Below are positions 26,498-35,483 of a stretch of 64,000 bases of DNA, piece by piece. Positions within the stretch are counted from its first letter, which is position 1. Every line of letters starts with the position of its first letter. The notes below the pieces were generated by a model. The model was given only the letters and a program-made list of their open reading frames with translations, did not search any database and had not been told where the DNA came from. The stretch is from Limnothrix sp. FACHB-406 (GTDB lineage Bacteria > Cyanobacteriota > Cyanobacteriia > CACIAM-69d). The position numbers were made by a program, and so were the translations under genes. The stretch is from contig NZ_JACJSP010000009.1 of NCBI RefSeq assembly GCF_014698235.1, forward strand, positions 62,001 through 126,000, read 5' to 3'.

Positions 26498-27916
26498 CTA
26501 CGGTTGGTTGAAGGGGGTTGGGGCGGGGCCCAGGTCTTGGAGCTTGCGGGCGAAATAGCTTTCGCGGTGTTGCAACTGCTTCGCCAAAATCGCTGCCTGT
26601 TCGTAGGCAATGCGGGCCCGATCGCGCTGATTCAAACTGACAAACAAATCACCCAACTTTTCGTAGGTGTCCATCATTCCGTAGCCGTCCGCCGCCTCGC
26701 GGGCCAACTCCAACAGGCTGATATAAAGACTGGCGAGCAGATCAGGTTTGTCGGCAAAGGCGGGGCGGCTGCGATAGAGAGTGGCCAGGCGATCGAGCGC
26801 TTCTCGGGCAATGCCCAACTGCTTGATGGAGCGGGCGGCGGCGGCCGTTTCGCGATATTGCAACACCGCCTCTTCCACACGATCGGCCCGGTCAAAATTG
26901 GCAGCTAACTCGCTCATCAAGGGCGGAATGAGCCGCACAATCCCCAATGCTTGATAGACCCCCAACAAATCGCGCTGGGCGGCGATCGCCTCATCCCATT
27001 GGCGCGATCGATTCAGCAACATCACCAATTCCCGCGCATAGCGCACCTCGGCCTGGCGATGGAGCGGAATGGTGGGTTCTGTGCCCGGCGGTACGGGAAC
27101 CGCCACCCAACGACCCGCAGCAATTTTGGCCCGCTCGATCGCCAGCAGCTCCCGGTAGGCATCCACAGCCGCCGCATCCTCAAACAGGCTGGCTCGCAAT
27201 TGACCGATCGCCACCAGATATTTTTCAATTCCCGTGGGATCATCAGCCGTTCTGGCCATCAACAGGCGTGGTTCCAACACCGCCAAGGCTAACTTGGGCG
27301 CACGCACTTGGTAATAGGCCAAGCCCAGGGCCTCCAGCAGGGCCGGATCTTCAGGGATGGGCAGCGGTTGCTCGTCGGGCAAAACCGGCTTGGGGCCCGT
27401 TTGCCCCGCTTGGATCGCCTTGATTCGATCGGTCACCACCCGCGTTTCTTCCACGGCCCCTTCCCGCCAAGCCAGCTCGCCCACCCGTCCCAGGGCTGGC
27501 AACTCTTCAAACAGGCCCAAAAACCGCCGCAATCGCAGTTCTCGATTCCAAAGGGCGAAGGCTTCTAGGGTTTTGCCGGCCCGCAGGGTGGCCGCCGCCT
27601 GGAGGTTCAATTCATCGAGGGCCAAACGCAGCCGATCGCGCTCCGTGGGCGACAGTTCCCGCTTCATGGGAAACTCCGGCAGCAGCGGATCCGCCTCTAA
27701 CAGTTCCAGCGGACTGGGCGGAAATTCATCCCTGGCCGGCCGCGAAAAGATGTCAAAAATCGGCAGGTTATCCAGGAAAGGCAACTGGGCGCGAGCCACT
27801 TCCCCGGCGCTGGCCAAGACCAGGGCGATTGCCCCCGCTGACATTGCCCACCGCAGCGATCGCAGCAGTCCATTCAGGGAAAATTCAGCGCGGGAAGGAA
27901 CGCAACGGGCAGGCAT
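26498..27916 (-). CDS. Exported TPR-like protein of unknown function
   Basis: Not recognised as a named protein. It has 472 residues with an N-terminal basic region and hydrophobic segment (about 22-43) ending GEVARAQLP, a good signal peptide with an AxA site. The mature part is almost entirely helical. Repeated Ala/Leu-rich helix pairs occur (ALDELNLQAAATLRAGKTLEAFALWNRELRLRR, LGLAYYQVRAPKLALAVLEPRLL, EEAVLQYRETAAAARSIKQLGIAREALDRLA, YEKLGDLFVSLNQRDRARIAYEQAAILAKQL; only short parts matter), consistent with tetratricopeptide repeats. It probably acts as a periplasmic scaffold. It is divergent from the acyltransferase at 28048. Confidence 0.75.
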   Translation of the reverse strand: MPARCVPSRAEFSLNGLLRSLRWAMSAGAIALVLASAGEVARAQLPFLDNLPIFDIFSRPARDEFPPSPLELLEADPLLPEFPMKRELSPTERDRLRLALDELNLQAAATLRAGKTLEAFALWNRELRLRRFLGLFEELPALGRVGELAWREGAVEETRVVTDRIKAIQAGQTGPKPVLPDEQPLPIPEDPALLEALGLAYYQVRAPKLALAVLEPRLLMARTADDPTGIEKYLVAIGQLRASLFEDAAAVDAYRELLAIERAKIAAGRWVAVPVPPGTEPTIPLHRQAEVRYARELVMLLNRSRQWDEAIAAQRDLLGVYQALGIVRLIPPLMSELAANFDRADRVEEAVLQYRETAAAARSIKQLGIAREALDRLATLYRSRPAFADKPDLLASLYISLLELAREAADGYGMMDTYEKLGDLFVSLNQRDRARIAYEQAAILAKQLQHRESYFARKLQDLGPAPTPFNQP

Positions 27917-28047
27917 GGGTGAATTGTCCCCGGAAAAACTGAATGAAGAAAAACTGAATGAAAAAGAGACTGAACCGGGCGCGACGGGCGAGCAGCGGCG
28001 AACCGTAGTGTTACTTTACCGTAGTGTTTTGCTGGCGGCACTTGGCC

Positions 28048-29349
28048 ATGGTTGCTGATGGTTCTGGTTTGCGCCCGCCCAACCGTTGGGATGCATTGCT
28101 GACCTTGCGGGGGGTGGCTTGCTGTTTGGTGATTGTGGCCCACTGCGGCCCGCCGGCCCAAAGCTTGGTCTGGGCTGGACAGGATTGGAGTTGGCTGCTG
28201 TTTGCGCCGGGGGGCGTGGCAGTACGGGTGTTTTTTTGCCTGTCGGGCTACTTAATCGGTAAGGGATTTTATACCGAACGCTATCGGCTCGATCGACCTG
28301 GGATCATTCGATATTTTCAAAACCGCGCCACTCGAATTTTGCCGCTTTACTATGCCTGTATTTTGATATCGGCAGCGGTGTTTTATCCCCACAGTTGGCA
28401 ACCCAATCATTGGGGTCATTTGCTGCGGTTGCTGACTTTTACCTATGAGCATTCTTTGCCCTTTGAGTTTAATGCACCCCTATGGTCGCTTTCCACAGAA
28501 GTGCAATTTTATGCGATCGCCCCTCTTATTTTTTGGGCGAGTCGGCGCTGGCTGAAAACCGGGCAATTATTACTGGTGGCCATGGCAGCAGTGACCAGTG
28601 GATTAATGCTCTATCGGTTCGGAGTTTTTGAGTTAATTGAACAATTATTGGGCAGCACAGAGGGAAATCCCTATTTTATTCGCTATATCTATACTTTTTT
28701 GCCGGCCAATTTAGATGCCTTTCTGGTCGGTTTTTGGCTGAATCCGCTGATGCAAAAGCTGCACCAAAACCGACCCCCAACGATCGACCTGGCGGAGGGA
28801 CAAACAGACCCGATCGAGCCAGGGCAAGGGTTGCAAGTTCGGCCCTGGGTGGCCCTGGCTTGGGGCCGATCGATTCTGGGGTTGCCCTGGAAAGGCTGGG
28901 CGATCGGGGCGATGGTGTTGCTTTATGGGTTGGCCGCCTGGTGGAAATATCAAGGGAGCGATCGGGTGTTGTTGGTGGCTCCGGGGCTGACGGTGTTGGC
29001 GACGGGGCTGTTTATTTTTGCCTTTGAACGACGGGTTTATTTCAGCTCCGGGCGCAACCGGCCGCTCTCGCGGTCGGCCATGGCGGCTAATCCGCTCCGG
29101 GCTTGGGAATTGCTCGGGCTGTTGTCTTTTGGTCTTTATGTTTGGCACTATCCCTTACTGAAGGTGATCGGCCCGTTGATCACGAATCGATCGCCCTTGG
29201 TGGCCTATGGCGAACGGTTGGGGTTGGTGTTTTTAGGGTCGATCGCCCTGGCCAGCTTCACCTACTGGGCGATCGAAATTCCGGCAATCCGTTGGCGCAA
29301 AAAAGCCCAGCGATCGCCCGAACGATCCCTTAATGATTCCAATCGCTGA
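28048..29349 (+). CDS. Acyltransferase family 3 (OafA/NodX-like) membrane protein
   Basis: Integral membrane O-acyltransferase of 433 residues. Family landmarks: LTLRGVACCLVIVAHCG near the start, with the conserved arginine and histidine; PGGVAVRVFFCLSGYLIGKGFYTER; RYFQNRATRILPLYY; and WSLSTEVQFYAIAPL. About ten hydrophobic helices follow, ending FGLYVWHYPLL. Members add acetyl or other acyl groups to surface polysaccharides, peptidoglycan or lipids. The substrate here is unknown. The ATG at 28048 is preferred over a GTG at 28024. The 3' end overlaps the convergent P-type ATPase gene by 20 bp. Confidence 0.9.
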   Translation: MVADGSGLRPPNRWDALLTLRGVACCLVIVAHCGPPAQSLVWAGQDWSWLLFAPGGVAVRVFFCLSGYLIGKGFYTERYRLDRPGIIRYFQNRATRILPLYYACILISAAVFYPHSWQPNHWGHLLRLLTFTYEHSLPFEFNAPLWSLSTEVQFYAIAPLIFWASRRWLKTGQLLLVAMAAVTSGLMLYRFGVFELIEQLLGSTEGNPYFIRYIYTFLPANLDAFLVGFWLNPLMQKLHQNRPPTIDLAEGQTDPIEPGQGLQVRPWVALAWGRSILGLPWKGWAIGAMVLLYGLAAWWKYQGSDRVLLVAPGLTVLATGLFIFAFERRVYFSSGRNRPLSRSAMAANPLRAWELLGLLSFGLYVWHYPLLKVIGPLITNRSPLVAYGERLGLVFLGSIALASFTYWAIEIPAIRWRKKAQRSPERSLNDSNR

Positions 29350-31846
29350 GTTTGAAGCCCAAGAATCGATCGAACAATCCCGATCGCCAGATATATCGCA
29401 ACAGCAAACACCAACTCAGGGCGATCGCCCCAATCAGCAAATAGTCCACCGGTTGCAACAGCGCCAACTCAAAAAACTCGCGCGTTCCCGGCAGGGCCAC
29501 CAAACCGGCATAGACCCCCAACAATCCCAAGGCCAACAGGGAATAGCGGCGATCGCCACAGAGGGGTTCCGCTGCCACCCAAGGCCCCGCTGGCGGCTTC
29601 AAAAACGGCACAAGCAACAGGCCACAGCTTACCAACAGCGTCACCAGGGCGCTGCGGGGCACGGCCAAGAGCGCATCGTTCAAAACCACCAACTCTTCGC
29701 CCGTTTGGGTGGCGTTCCAAATGGTGGTGACCAAATAGCCCAAGTAAACCGCCACCGCGATCGGGGTGAGGGTCAAGGTCGCGGGCAAGGTGAAATTCAG
29801 CATGGACTTGAGGACGCTCTTTTGGCGCGGTTTCCCGGGCCGGGCCCACAGGGGAAATCCAAAGGTGGGCAGCCCCACCGCCACGATCGTCACCACAGCG
29901 CTGTGTTTATTCAGCAGCGGAAAGGTTCCCAGCACTTGCCCCGTACACAAAATCAACAGGGTGACGCAAAACACCCGCACCATAAACAGTTTCAGTACAT
30001 CGCGGATGCCGTTGCCGATCCGTTGCCCTTCCAAAAAGGTATAGGGCAGGGTCTCGAAGGAGTCGCCCAGCAACACAATATCGGCGGCGCTGCGGGTGGC
30101 TTTGCTGCCACTTTCCATGGCAATGCCCAGGTTGGCTTGCTTCAGAGACAACACATCGTTTACGCCATCGCCAATCATGGCCACATAATTGCCCGCACGT
30201 CGCAGGGCCGTGACTAAGCGGGCTTTTTGTTCCGGGACGATCCGCCCAAAGATTTGATGCTCGATCGCGGCTTGGGCAAATTCCGCCTCAGTCATGGCGG
30301 CCAGGTCGGCTCCGGACACAGCCGACAGATTTTCGCCCAAACCCACCCGAGCCGCGATCGCCCGCACGGTGTCGGGGTTGTCGCCAGAGATAATCTTCAG
30401 CCGAATGCCCGCCTCGGCAAATCCTTGGAGCGTTTCCGTCACGCTGGGGCGCAGCTCGTCGCTAAACACCAACAGGCCCAGGGGTTGCAAATCCTGGGGC
30501 AGGGGGGCGCTGTCGCGTTTGGCGGGTTTGGGCGGAATGGTGGGACTGACGGCAAACAGCAACACCCGAAATCCTTGGCGAGCCAGGGTCTGGGCCCGAT
30601 CGCGCCATTCCGGGGGCAGCGGTTCCGCCAGGCCCACGCTCACCATTTCCGGCGCACCCAGGACGTAATACCCCACCACGGGCCCGGCGGCTGGTGGGGC
30701 GATCGGGTCAGGCCCAAAGGCGATCGCGCTCCACTTGCGGGCTGATGAAAAGGGAATTTCATAGAGCGGTTCTTGGCCGGGAGCGGGGCAACCGAGGGCG
30801 ATCGCCTCGCTGGTGGCGTTGCCGGAACGGGTGCTGGCGGCATAGGTTCCCACCTGTTGGGTCAGGTTGGCCAAGTCCTGGCCGGGGGCGATCGGCCACA
30901 GTTCCGTGAGCTGAATTCGGTTCGCCGTCAAGGTTCCGGTCTTGTCCACACAGAGCACATCTATATTGCTTAGGGATTCCACAGCGTTGGCCTGTTGAAT
31001 CAGCACCCGCTTGCCCACCATTCGCACCGCCGCCAGGGCATAGGACAGGGTGACGGTTAAATACAAACCGCTGGGAACCAGACCGGCAATCACGGCCGAT
31101 CGCTGCACCGTTTCATTGAAGGAAATGGCTTTGGCAATGAACCCGATCGCCACCAGGGCCCAAAAAAAGCAGGCAATGATCATAAAAATCCGAATCACCA
31201 AATTCACTTCCGATTGCAAGGGCGTGAGCATTTGGCGAAAGGTGCGGGCACTTTCGGTGAGTTGGTGGGCCAAGCTGTTGCGGCCCACTTTTTGGGCTAA
31301 ATAATAGCCACTACCGCTTAAACAAATGGTTCCCGAAAAAACAGGGCTGCCGGTTTCCTTTTCAATGGGGTCTGACTCTCCTGTTAAGAGCGATTCATCG
31401 GCGGCAATTTCTCCGGCCATCAACTCCCCATCCACCAGAATTTGATCGCCCGATCGCAGCACTAAAACATCACCCGCCACGATTTCGCTCGGGTCAATAT
31501 CCTGTTCACGACCTTCGCGCACCACGGTGGCCTTGGGCCGGGTTAGAAGGGCAATTTCATCGAGTTTGCGCTTGGCCGCCACTTCTTGAATGGCGTTAAT
31601 CACCACGCTGCTCAAAATGACCGCCGCCACCAGGATGGCATCGCTAAAACTGCCTAAAAATAAGAAAACAACACTAATGGCAACGAAAACAAAATTAATA
31701 AAGGTAAAAATGTTTTCCCGGAGAATTTGCGCATAGGAGCGACTGGTTTTCAGGGGGGCATCATTACCCTGGCCGGCGGCCCGGCGCTCCAGCACTTCGC
31801 TGCGGGTCAGACCTTGGAGATGGGGCGGAAGATTCGGCTGATTCAC
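29330..31846 (-). CDS. Cation-translocating P-type ATPase (CtpE-like)
   Basis: ATP-driven ion pump of 838 residues. Visible: two N-terminal transmembrane helices (about 40-85), actuator domain with DESLLTGESDPIEK, phosphorylation motif DKTGTLTANRIQ near residue 305, hinge GDGVNDVLSLKQANLGIAM, and about six C-terminal helices. The membrane motif before phosphorylation is GLVPSGLYLTVTLSYALA, with PSG in place of the common PEG. There are no N-terminal metal-binding cysteine motifs, so a heavy-metal (CPx) type is unlikely. CtpE of mycobacteria, a calcium pump, has similar architecture. The ion is not determined here. The start is GTG at 31846. Confidence 0.9.
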   Translation of the reverse strand: MNQPNLPPHLQGLTRSEVLERRAAGQGNDAPLKTSRSYAQILRENIFTFINFVFVAISVVFLFLGSFSDAILVAAVILSSVVINAIQEVAAKRKLDEIALLTRPKATVVREGREQDIDPSEIVAGDVLVLRSGDQILVDGELMAGEIAADESLLTGESDPIEKETGSPVFSGTICLSGSGYYLAQKVGRNSLAHQLTESARTFRQMLTPLQSEVNLVIRIFMIIACFFWALVAIGFIAKAISFNETVQRSAVIAGLVPSGLYLTVTLSYALAAVRMVGKRVLIQQANAVESLSNIDVLCVDKTGTLTANRIQLTELWPIAPGQDLANLTQQVGTYAASTRSGNATSEAIALGCPAPGQEPLYEIPFSSARKWSAIAFGPDPIAPPAAGPVVGYYVLGAPEMVSVGLAEPLPPEWRDRAQTLARQGFRVLLFAVSPTIPPKPAKRDSAPLPQDLQPLGLLVFSDELRPSVTETLQGFAEAGIRLKIISGDNPDTVRAIAARVGLGENLSAVSGADLAAMTEAEFAQAAIEHQIFGRIVPEQKARLVTALRRAGNYVAMIGDGVNDVLSLKQANLGIAMESGSKATRSAADIVLLGDSFETLPYTFLEGQRIGNGIRDVLKLFMVRVFCVTLLILCTGQVLGTFPLLNKHSAVVTIVAVGLPTFGFPLWARPGKPRQKSVLKSMLNFTLPATLTLTPIAVAVYLGYLVTTIWNATQTGEELVVLNDALLAVPRSALVTLLVSCGLLLVPFLKPPAGPWVAAEPLCGDRRYSLLALGLLGVYAGLVALPGTREFFELALLQPVDYLLIGAIALSWCLLLRYIWRSGLFDRFLGFKLSDWNH

Positions 31847-32022
31847 GGGTGACAGGCGATGGACGGGCGATCGAACTAGCAGGCCATCATACCCGGCCCG
31901 ATTGGGTCTGGCTCGATCGGGGGCGATCGCCCTTGGTACAGCGGGTCAGTGCCGAATTTCGGGATAATGGGAATCGTTACGGTTCGTTACATCACCCCTT
32001 CGACAATTCACGCGATCGCCCC

Positions 32023-33534
32023 ATGCCCCGAGATTTACGCGGCTTCTTGAAGCTTTTGGATGAGCGCGGTCAACTGCGCCGGATTACGGTTCCCGTTGAT
32101 CCCAACCTGGAAATCGCCGAAATTGCCAATCGGATGCTGGCGGCGGGCGGGCCGGCCCTGCTGTTTGAAAACGTCAAGGGCAGCCCTAGCCCCGTGGCCG
32201 TGAACCTGTTGGGCACGGTGGAGCGCACCTGCTGGGCCATGAACATGGACTCGCCCGAGGAGCTGGAAACCTTGGGCCGCAAGCTATCGATGTTGCAGCA
32301 GCCGAAGCCGCCCAAGAAAATTTCCCAGGCGATCGAGTTTGGCAAGGTGCTGTTTGATGTGTTGCGCGCCAAGCCCGACATTGACCTATTTCCCGCTTGT
32401 CATCAGGTGGTGAAACGGGGTGAAGAGGTGAATCTCAACGAAATCCCGATGATTCGCCCCTATCCCGACGATGCGGGCCATGTGGTGACGCTCGGGCTGG
32501 TGATTACCAAAGATTGCGAAACCAAGATCCCGAATGTGGGGGTTTACCGGCTGCAACGGCAATCGAACAACACGATGACCGTCCAATGGCTGTCGGTGCG
32601 GGGCGGCGCGCGTCACCTGCGGAAGGCGGCGGAACAGGGCCAAAAACTGGAGGTGGCGATCGCCCTGGGGGCTGACCCGCTGTTGCTGATGGCGGCGGCC
32701 ACACCGATCCCCGTGGACTTGTCTGAGTGGCTGTTTGCGGGTCTCTACGGCGGTTCCGGCGTACACCTGACCAAGTGCAAAACCCTGGATTTGGAAGTGC
32801 CGGCCAACTGCGAAATGATTTTGGAAGGGACGATCGACCCCTCGGAAACGGCGATCGACGGGCCCTTCGGCGACCACATGGGCTACTACGGCCCAGCGGC
32901 TCCCGGCCCCCTGCTGCGGGTTCATGCCGTCACCCACCGCAAAGACCCGATTTACCTGACCACCTTCAGCGGCCGACCGCCCAAGGAAGAGGCGATGATG
33001 GCGATCGCCCTCAACCGGATTTATACGCCGATTTTGCGGACGCAAGTGCCGGAAATTACGGACTTTTTCCTACCGATGGAAGGGTTGAGCTACAAGGCGG
33101 CAATCATCTCGATCGACAAGGCCTATCCAGGTCAAGCCCGCCGGGCCGCCTTGGCCTTTTGGAGCGCCTTGCCCCAGTTCACCTACACCAAGTTTGTGAT
33201 CGTGGTGGACAAGTCCATTAATATTCGCGATCCGCGCCAGGTGATGTGGGCTGTTTGCTCCAAAGTTGACCCCGATCGGGATGTGTTTATCCTGCCGGAA
33301 AATCCTCTAGATTCCTTGGATTTTGCTACCGAAAAAGCCGGTCTCGGCAGTCGGATGGGCATTGATGCCACCGACAAGATTTACCCTGAAATTGATCGGG
33401 AATGGGGCAAGGTTTTGGAATCCGATCCGGAGGTGGCCGCCACGGTCGATCGGCGTTGGGCAGAATACGGCTTGGCGGATATTAACCTAATGGAAGTGGA
33501 TGCCAATTTGTTTGGTTACGACATTCGGAGGTAG
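32023..33534 (+). CDS. UbiD family decarboxylase
   Basis: Prenylated-FMN-dependent (de)carboxylase of 503 residues from the ATG at 32023 (MPRDLRGFLKLLDERGQ). The frame extends upstream to 31849, but that stretch lacks family similarity. Motifs: GGPALLFENVKG, GVYRLQRQSNNTMTVQW, RHLRKAAEQGQKLEVAIALGADP, the E-rich active-site region EMILEGTIDPSETAIDGPFGDHMGYYG and YTKFVIVVDKSINIRD. In cyanobacteria the single UbiD-like protein (sll0936 type) is linked to decarboxylation of the 4-hydroxybenzoate-derived precursor of plastoquinone. The exact substrate is inferred. The VOC gene follows after 6 bp and is probably cotranscribed. Confidence 0.92.
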   Translation: MPRDLRGFLKLLDERGQLRRITVPVDPNLEIAEIANRMLAAGGPALLFENVKGSPSPVAVNLLGTVERTCWAMNMDSPEELETLGRKLSMLQQPKPPKKISQAIEFGKVLFDVLRAKPDIDLFPACHQVVKRGEEVNLNEIPMIRPYPDDAGHVVTLGLVITKDCETKIPNVGVYRLQRQSNNTMTVQWLSVRGGARHLRKAAEQGQKLEVAIALGADPLLLMAAATPIPVDLSEWLFAGLYGGSGVHLTKCKTLDLEVPANCEMILEGTIDPSETAIDGPFGDHMGYYGPAAPGPLLRVHAVTHRKDPIYLTTFSGRPPKEEAMMAIALNRIYTPILRTQVPEITDFFLPMEGLSYKAAIISIDKAYPGQARRAALAFWSALPQFTYTKFVIVVDKSINIRDPRQVMWAVCSKVDPDRDVFILPENPLDSLDFATEKAGLGSRMGIDATDKIYPEIDREWGKVLESDPEVAATVDRRWAEYGLADINLMEVDANLFGYDIRR

Positions 33535-33540
33535 GCGATC

Positions 33541-33900
33541 GTGGCGGTAATCCGGGGGCTACATGTGGCATTGAATGTGACCGATCTCGATCGCGCCGCC
33601 AGATTTTACGGGGGATTGTTGGGGCTGGAATTAATCGATCGCCCCCTGAAATTTCCCGGTCTTTGGTATGCGATCGGCGATTGGCAAATTCACCTGATTG
33701 TTGCGCCCCGGGTGGTGAGTAGCATTCAGGACGATCGTTGGGGTCGCAATGCCCACCTGGTGATCGCGGTGGATGACCTAGAAACCCTCAAAACCCAACT
33801 CACCGAAGCAGGCATTTCCTGGCAAGCCAGCGCCTCCGGTCGCGCCGCCATTTTTGCCCCTGATCCCGACGGCAATTTATTAGAACTCCAGCAATCCTAA
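33541..33900 (+). CDS. VOC (glyoxalase/dioxygenase-like) superfamily protein
   Basis: Small 119-residue protein of the vicinal-oxygen-chelate fold with two beta-alpha-beta-beta-beta modules: GLHVALNVTDLDRAARFYGGLLGLELI and NAHLVIAVDDLETLKTQLTEAGI, then IFAPDPDGNLLELQQ. Potential metal ligands are His near residue 6 in the first strand, His in the second module (NAHLVIAV) and the C-terminal glutamate in LLELQQ. It starts with GTG at 33541, with GGAGG nine bases upstream inside the end of the UbiD gene. The substrate is unknown. Tight coupling suggests a role near the UbiD protein. Confidence 0.85.
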   Translation: MAVIRGLHVALNVTDLDRAARFYGGLLGLELIDRPLKFPGLWYAIGDWQIHLIVAPRVVSSIQDDRWGRNAHLVIAVDDLETLKTQLTEAGISWQASASGRAAIFAPDPDGNLLELQQS

Positions 33901-34032
33901 ATCCCTCTTGACTCGTCGCAAACCCGTGAATTATCGTCTGCGCTGATTGTGATAGTACTCACATCTCTGACAGTCAGTGCGGCTAAAATAGTGGGCAGCC
34001 TTCGCCATCATGGTCATCAGTGGAGCAGGAGT

Positions 34033-34389
34033 ATGGCAACTGATGCAATCTCAATTCAGAAAATTTACGATCGCCTAACTATCACTCCCGAACAGCTCAA
34101 GGATTTCTGCATTCGGTGGCAGATTGCCGAATTAGCCGTGTTTGGTTCAATTTTGCGAGACGATTTCTGCGATCGCGGAGATGATGTCAGTGATATTGAT
34201 TTGCTTTACAGCCTGAATCAGTCTTCAAGTCATAGCCTTTTCGACATCATGCAGATGCGCGAAGAACTAGAAAAGCTTTGCCATCGAAGAATTGACTTGA
34301 TTAGCAAACAAGGAATTAAAAATAGTCGTAATTGGCTGCGCCGCCAAGAAATCTTAAATTCAGAGATGATTCTATATGCCCAAAAATAG
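34033..34389 (+). CDS. MntA-type nucleotidyltransferase antitoxin (module 1)
   Basis: Minimal nucleotidyltransferase of 118 residues, antitoxin of the HepT/MntA system. Studied MntA enzymes add AMP to the HEPN toxin and inactivate it. The catalytic core is AVFGSILRDDF followed by DIDLLY: the GS and DxD are kept but separated by 14 residues rather than about 10. The C-terminal segment LEKLCHRRIDLISKQGIKN is typical. I chose the ATG at 34033, preceded by GGAGCAGGAGT, over an upstream start at 33949. It overlaps the HEPN gene by 14 bp. Confidence 0.9.
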   Translation: MATDAISIQKIYDRLTITPEQLKDFCIRWQIAELAVFGSILRDDFCDRGDDVSDIDLLYSLNQSSSHSLFDIMQMREELEKLCHRRIDLISKQGIKNSRNWLRRQEILNSEMILYAQK

Positions 34390-34732
34390 TGCATCTAGAG
34401 ATGATCAATCTTTACTGGATATTGCCGACTCCATTCAGTTAATCATGGAATATATCCCTAATTGGGGTGAGTTCCTGGAATCTGTCAAAAATCAAGATGC
34501 TGTCATTCGTCGTCTGATTGTTATTGGCGAGGCGACCAAACGATTGTCAATGACGTTTCGCAATGCTCACCCTGATATTCCTTGGAAAGAGATGGCAGGT
34601 TTAAGAGATGTGATCGTACATGACTATGATGGTATTGACTTTGAGCGACTGAAGCCCATCATTGAGGTCAAATTGCCTGATGTTTTGCGACAGATTGAGC
34701 CACTACTACCAACGCCACCTCAAAATTCATAG
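34376..34732 (+). CDS. HepT-like HEPN toxin (module 1)
   Basis: HEPN-domain ribonuclease toxin of 118 residues, all helical. The catalytic RxxxxHxY motif is RDVIVHDY near 79-86, including the tyrosine that the partner enzyme AMPylates in studied systems. VIRRLIVIGEATKRLS and HPDIPWKEMAGLRD are typical of the DUF86/HepT family. It overlaps its antitoxin gene by 14 bp and would be translationally coupled to it. It looks intact, so the module is probably functional. Confidence 0.92.
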   Translation: MPKNSASRDDQSLLDIADSIQLIMEYIPNWGEFLESVKNQDAVIRRLIVIGEATKRLSMTFRNAHPDIPWKEMAGLRDVIVHDYDGIDFERLKPIIEVKLPDVLRQIEPLLPTPPQNS

Positions 34733-34791
34733 CCCATTAATGATCTAAGTTAATGTCCCAGTTGTTATCACTAGTTCAGAGAGTAAATGAT

Positions 34792-35148
34792 ATGAAAACT
34801 GACACAATATCAATTCAAGAAGTCTACAATCGCCTAACCATCACACCCGAACAGCTCAGGGATTTTTGCATTCGGTGGCAGATTGCCGAATTAGCGGTTT
34901 TTGGTTCAATTTTGCGAGACGATTTTCGTTTGAATGGCGAAATTCCCAGCGATATTGACTTGTTATTTTCTGAACAAGTCAATGCTCGAAAAAATCTAAT
35001 CCTTCAAGTCAAGATGATGTTTGAGCTTGAAGAAATGCTGCATCGAAAAGTGGATCTAATCAGTAAAAAAGCAGTTTTAGAAGATCCTAATACTATTCGC
35101 CGTCAACATATCCTAGAGTCTGCCAAGGTCATCTATGTTGAGGGATAG
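34792..35148 (+). CDS. MntA-type nucleotidyltransferase antitoxin (module 2)
   Basis: Paralogue of the module-1 antitoxin, 118 residues. The stretch ITPEQLRDFCIRWQIAELAVFGSILRDDF is nearly identical to module 1 (short parts: CIRWQIAELAVFGSILRDDF shared exactly). The rest has diverged: RLNGEIPSDIDLLFS, MMFELEEMLHRKVDLISKKA. The catalytic GS...DxD is kept with the same 14-residue spacing. The ATG at 34792 (TATGAAAACTGAC) is preferred over 34753 because the product then aligns with module 1. It overlaps the next gene by 14 bp, exactly as in module 1. Confidence 0.9.
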   Translation: MKTDTISIQEVYNRLTITPEQLRDFCIRWQIAELAVFGSILRDDFRLNGEIPSDIDLLFSEQVNARKNLILQVKMMFELEEMLHRKVDLISKKAVLEDPNTIRRQHILESAKVIYVEG

Positions 35149-35473
35149 GGAATCGGTATTTGATATTGTTGATTCAATCAGTAAAATCCTGACCTATACA
35201 GCAGGAATGACAATGGCTGACTTTATGGCCAGCGACGAAAAGCAAGATGCCGTCCTCAGACGCATCTTAGTAATTGGTGAAGCAACAAAGCGGTTATCCC
35301 CTGAATTTCGTCAACGTTACCCAGAAATTCCTTGGAAAGAAATTGCAGGAACTCGAGACATCATTGTTCACGACTATCATCGTGTTGATGCTGAAAGAAT
35401 CTGGGATGTTGTGCAAAGTGACTTGCCGAATTTGCTGAATGTTTTGACTTCAGTAGATCAAGAGCTGCAATGA
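35135..35473 (+). CDS. HepT-like HEPN toxin (module 2)
   Basis: HEPN toxin paralogue of 112 residues. Catalytic motif RDIIVHDY. LRRILVIGEATKRLS and YPEIPWKEIAGTRD are shared with module 1, while the N-terminal third (SVFDIVDSISKILTYTAGMTMADFMASDEKQ; use for comparison only) and the C-terminus differ. Both toxin and antitoxin of each module diverge outside the core, suggesting an old duplication or acquisition of two related modules. A MITE-like element starts 11 bp after the stop. Confidence 0.92.
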   Translation: MLRDRESVFDIVDSISKILTYTAGMTMADFMASDEKQDAVLRRILVIGEATKRLSPEFRQRYPEIPWKEIAGTRDIIVHDYHRVDAERIWDVVQSDLPNLLNVLTSVDQELQ

Positions 35474-35483
35474 ATAGAATGGG

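Noticed and set aside
34033-35473. Wider phage-defence island around the toxin-antitoxin modules
   Set aside because: Neighbours on both sides (UbiD, VOC, permease, cysK) are housekeeping genes. No restriction, CRISPR or other defence genes are visible.
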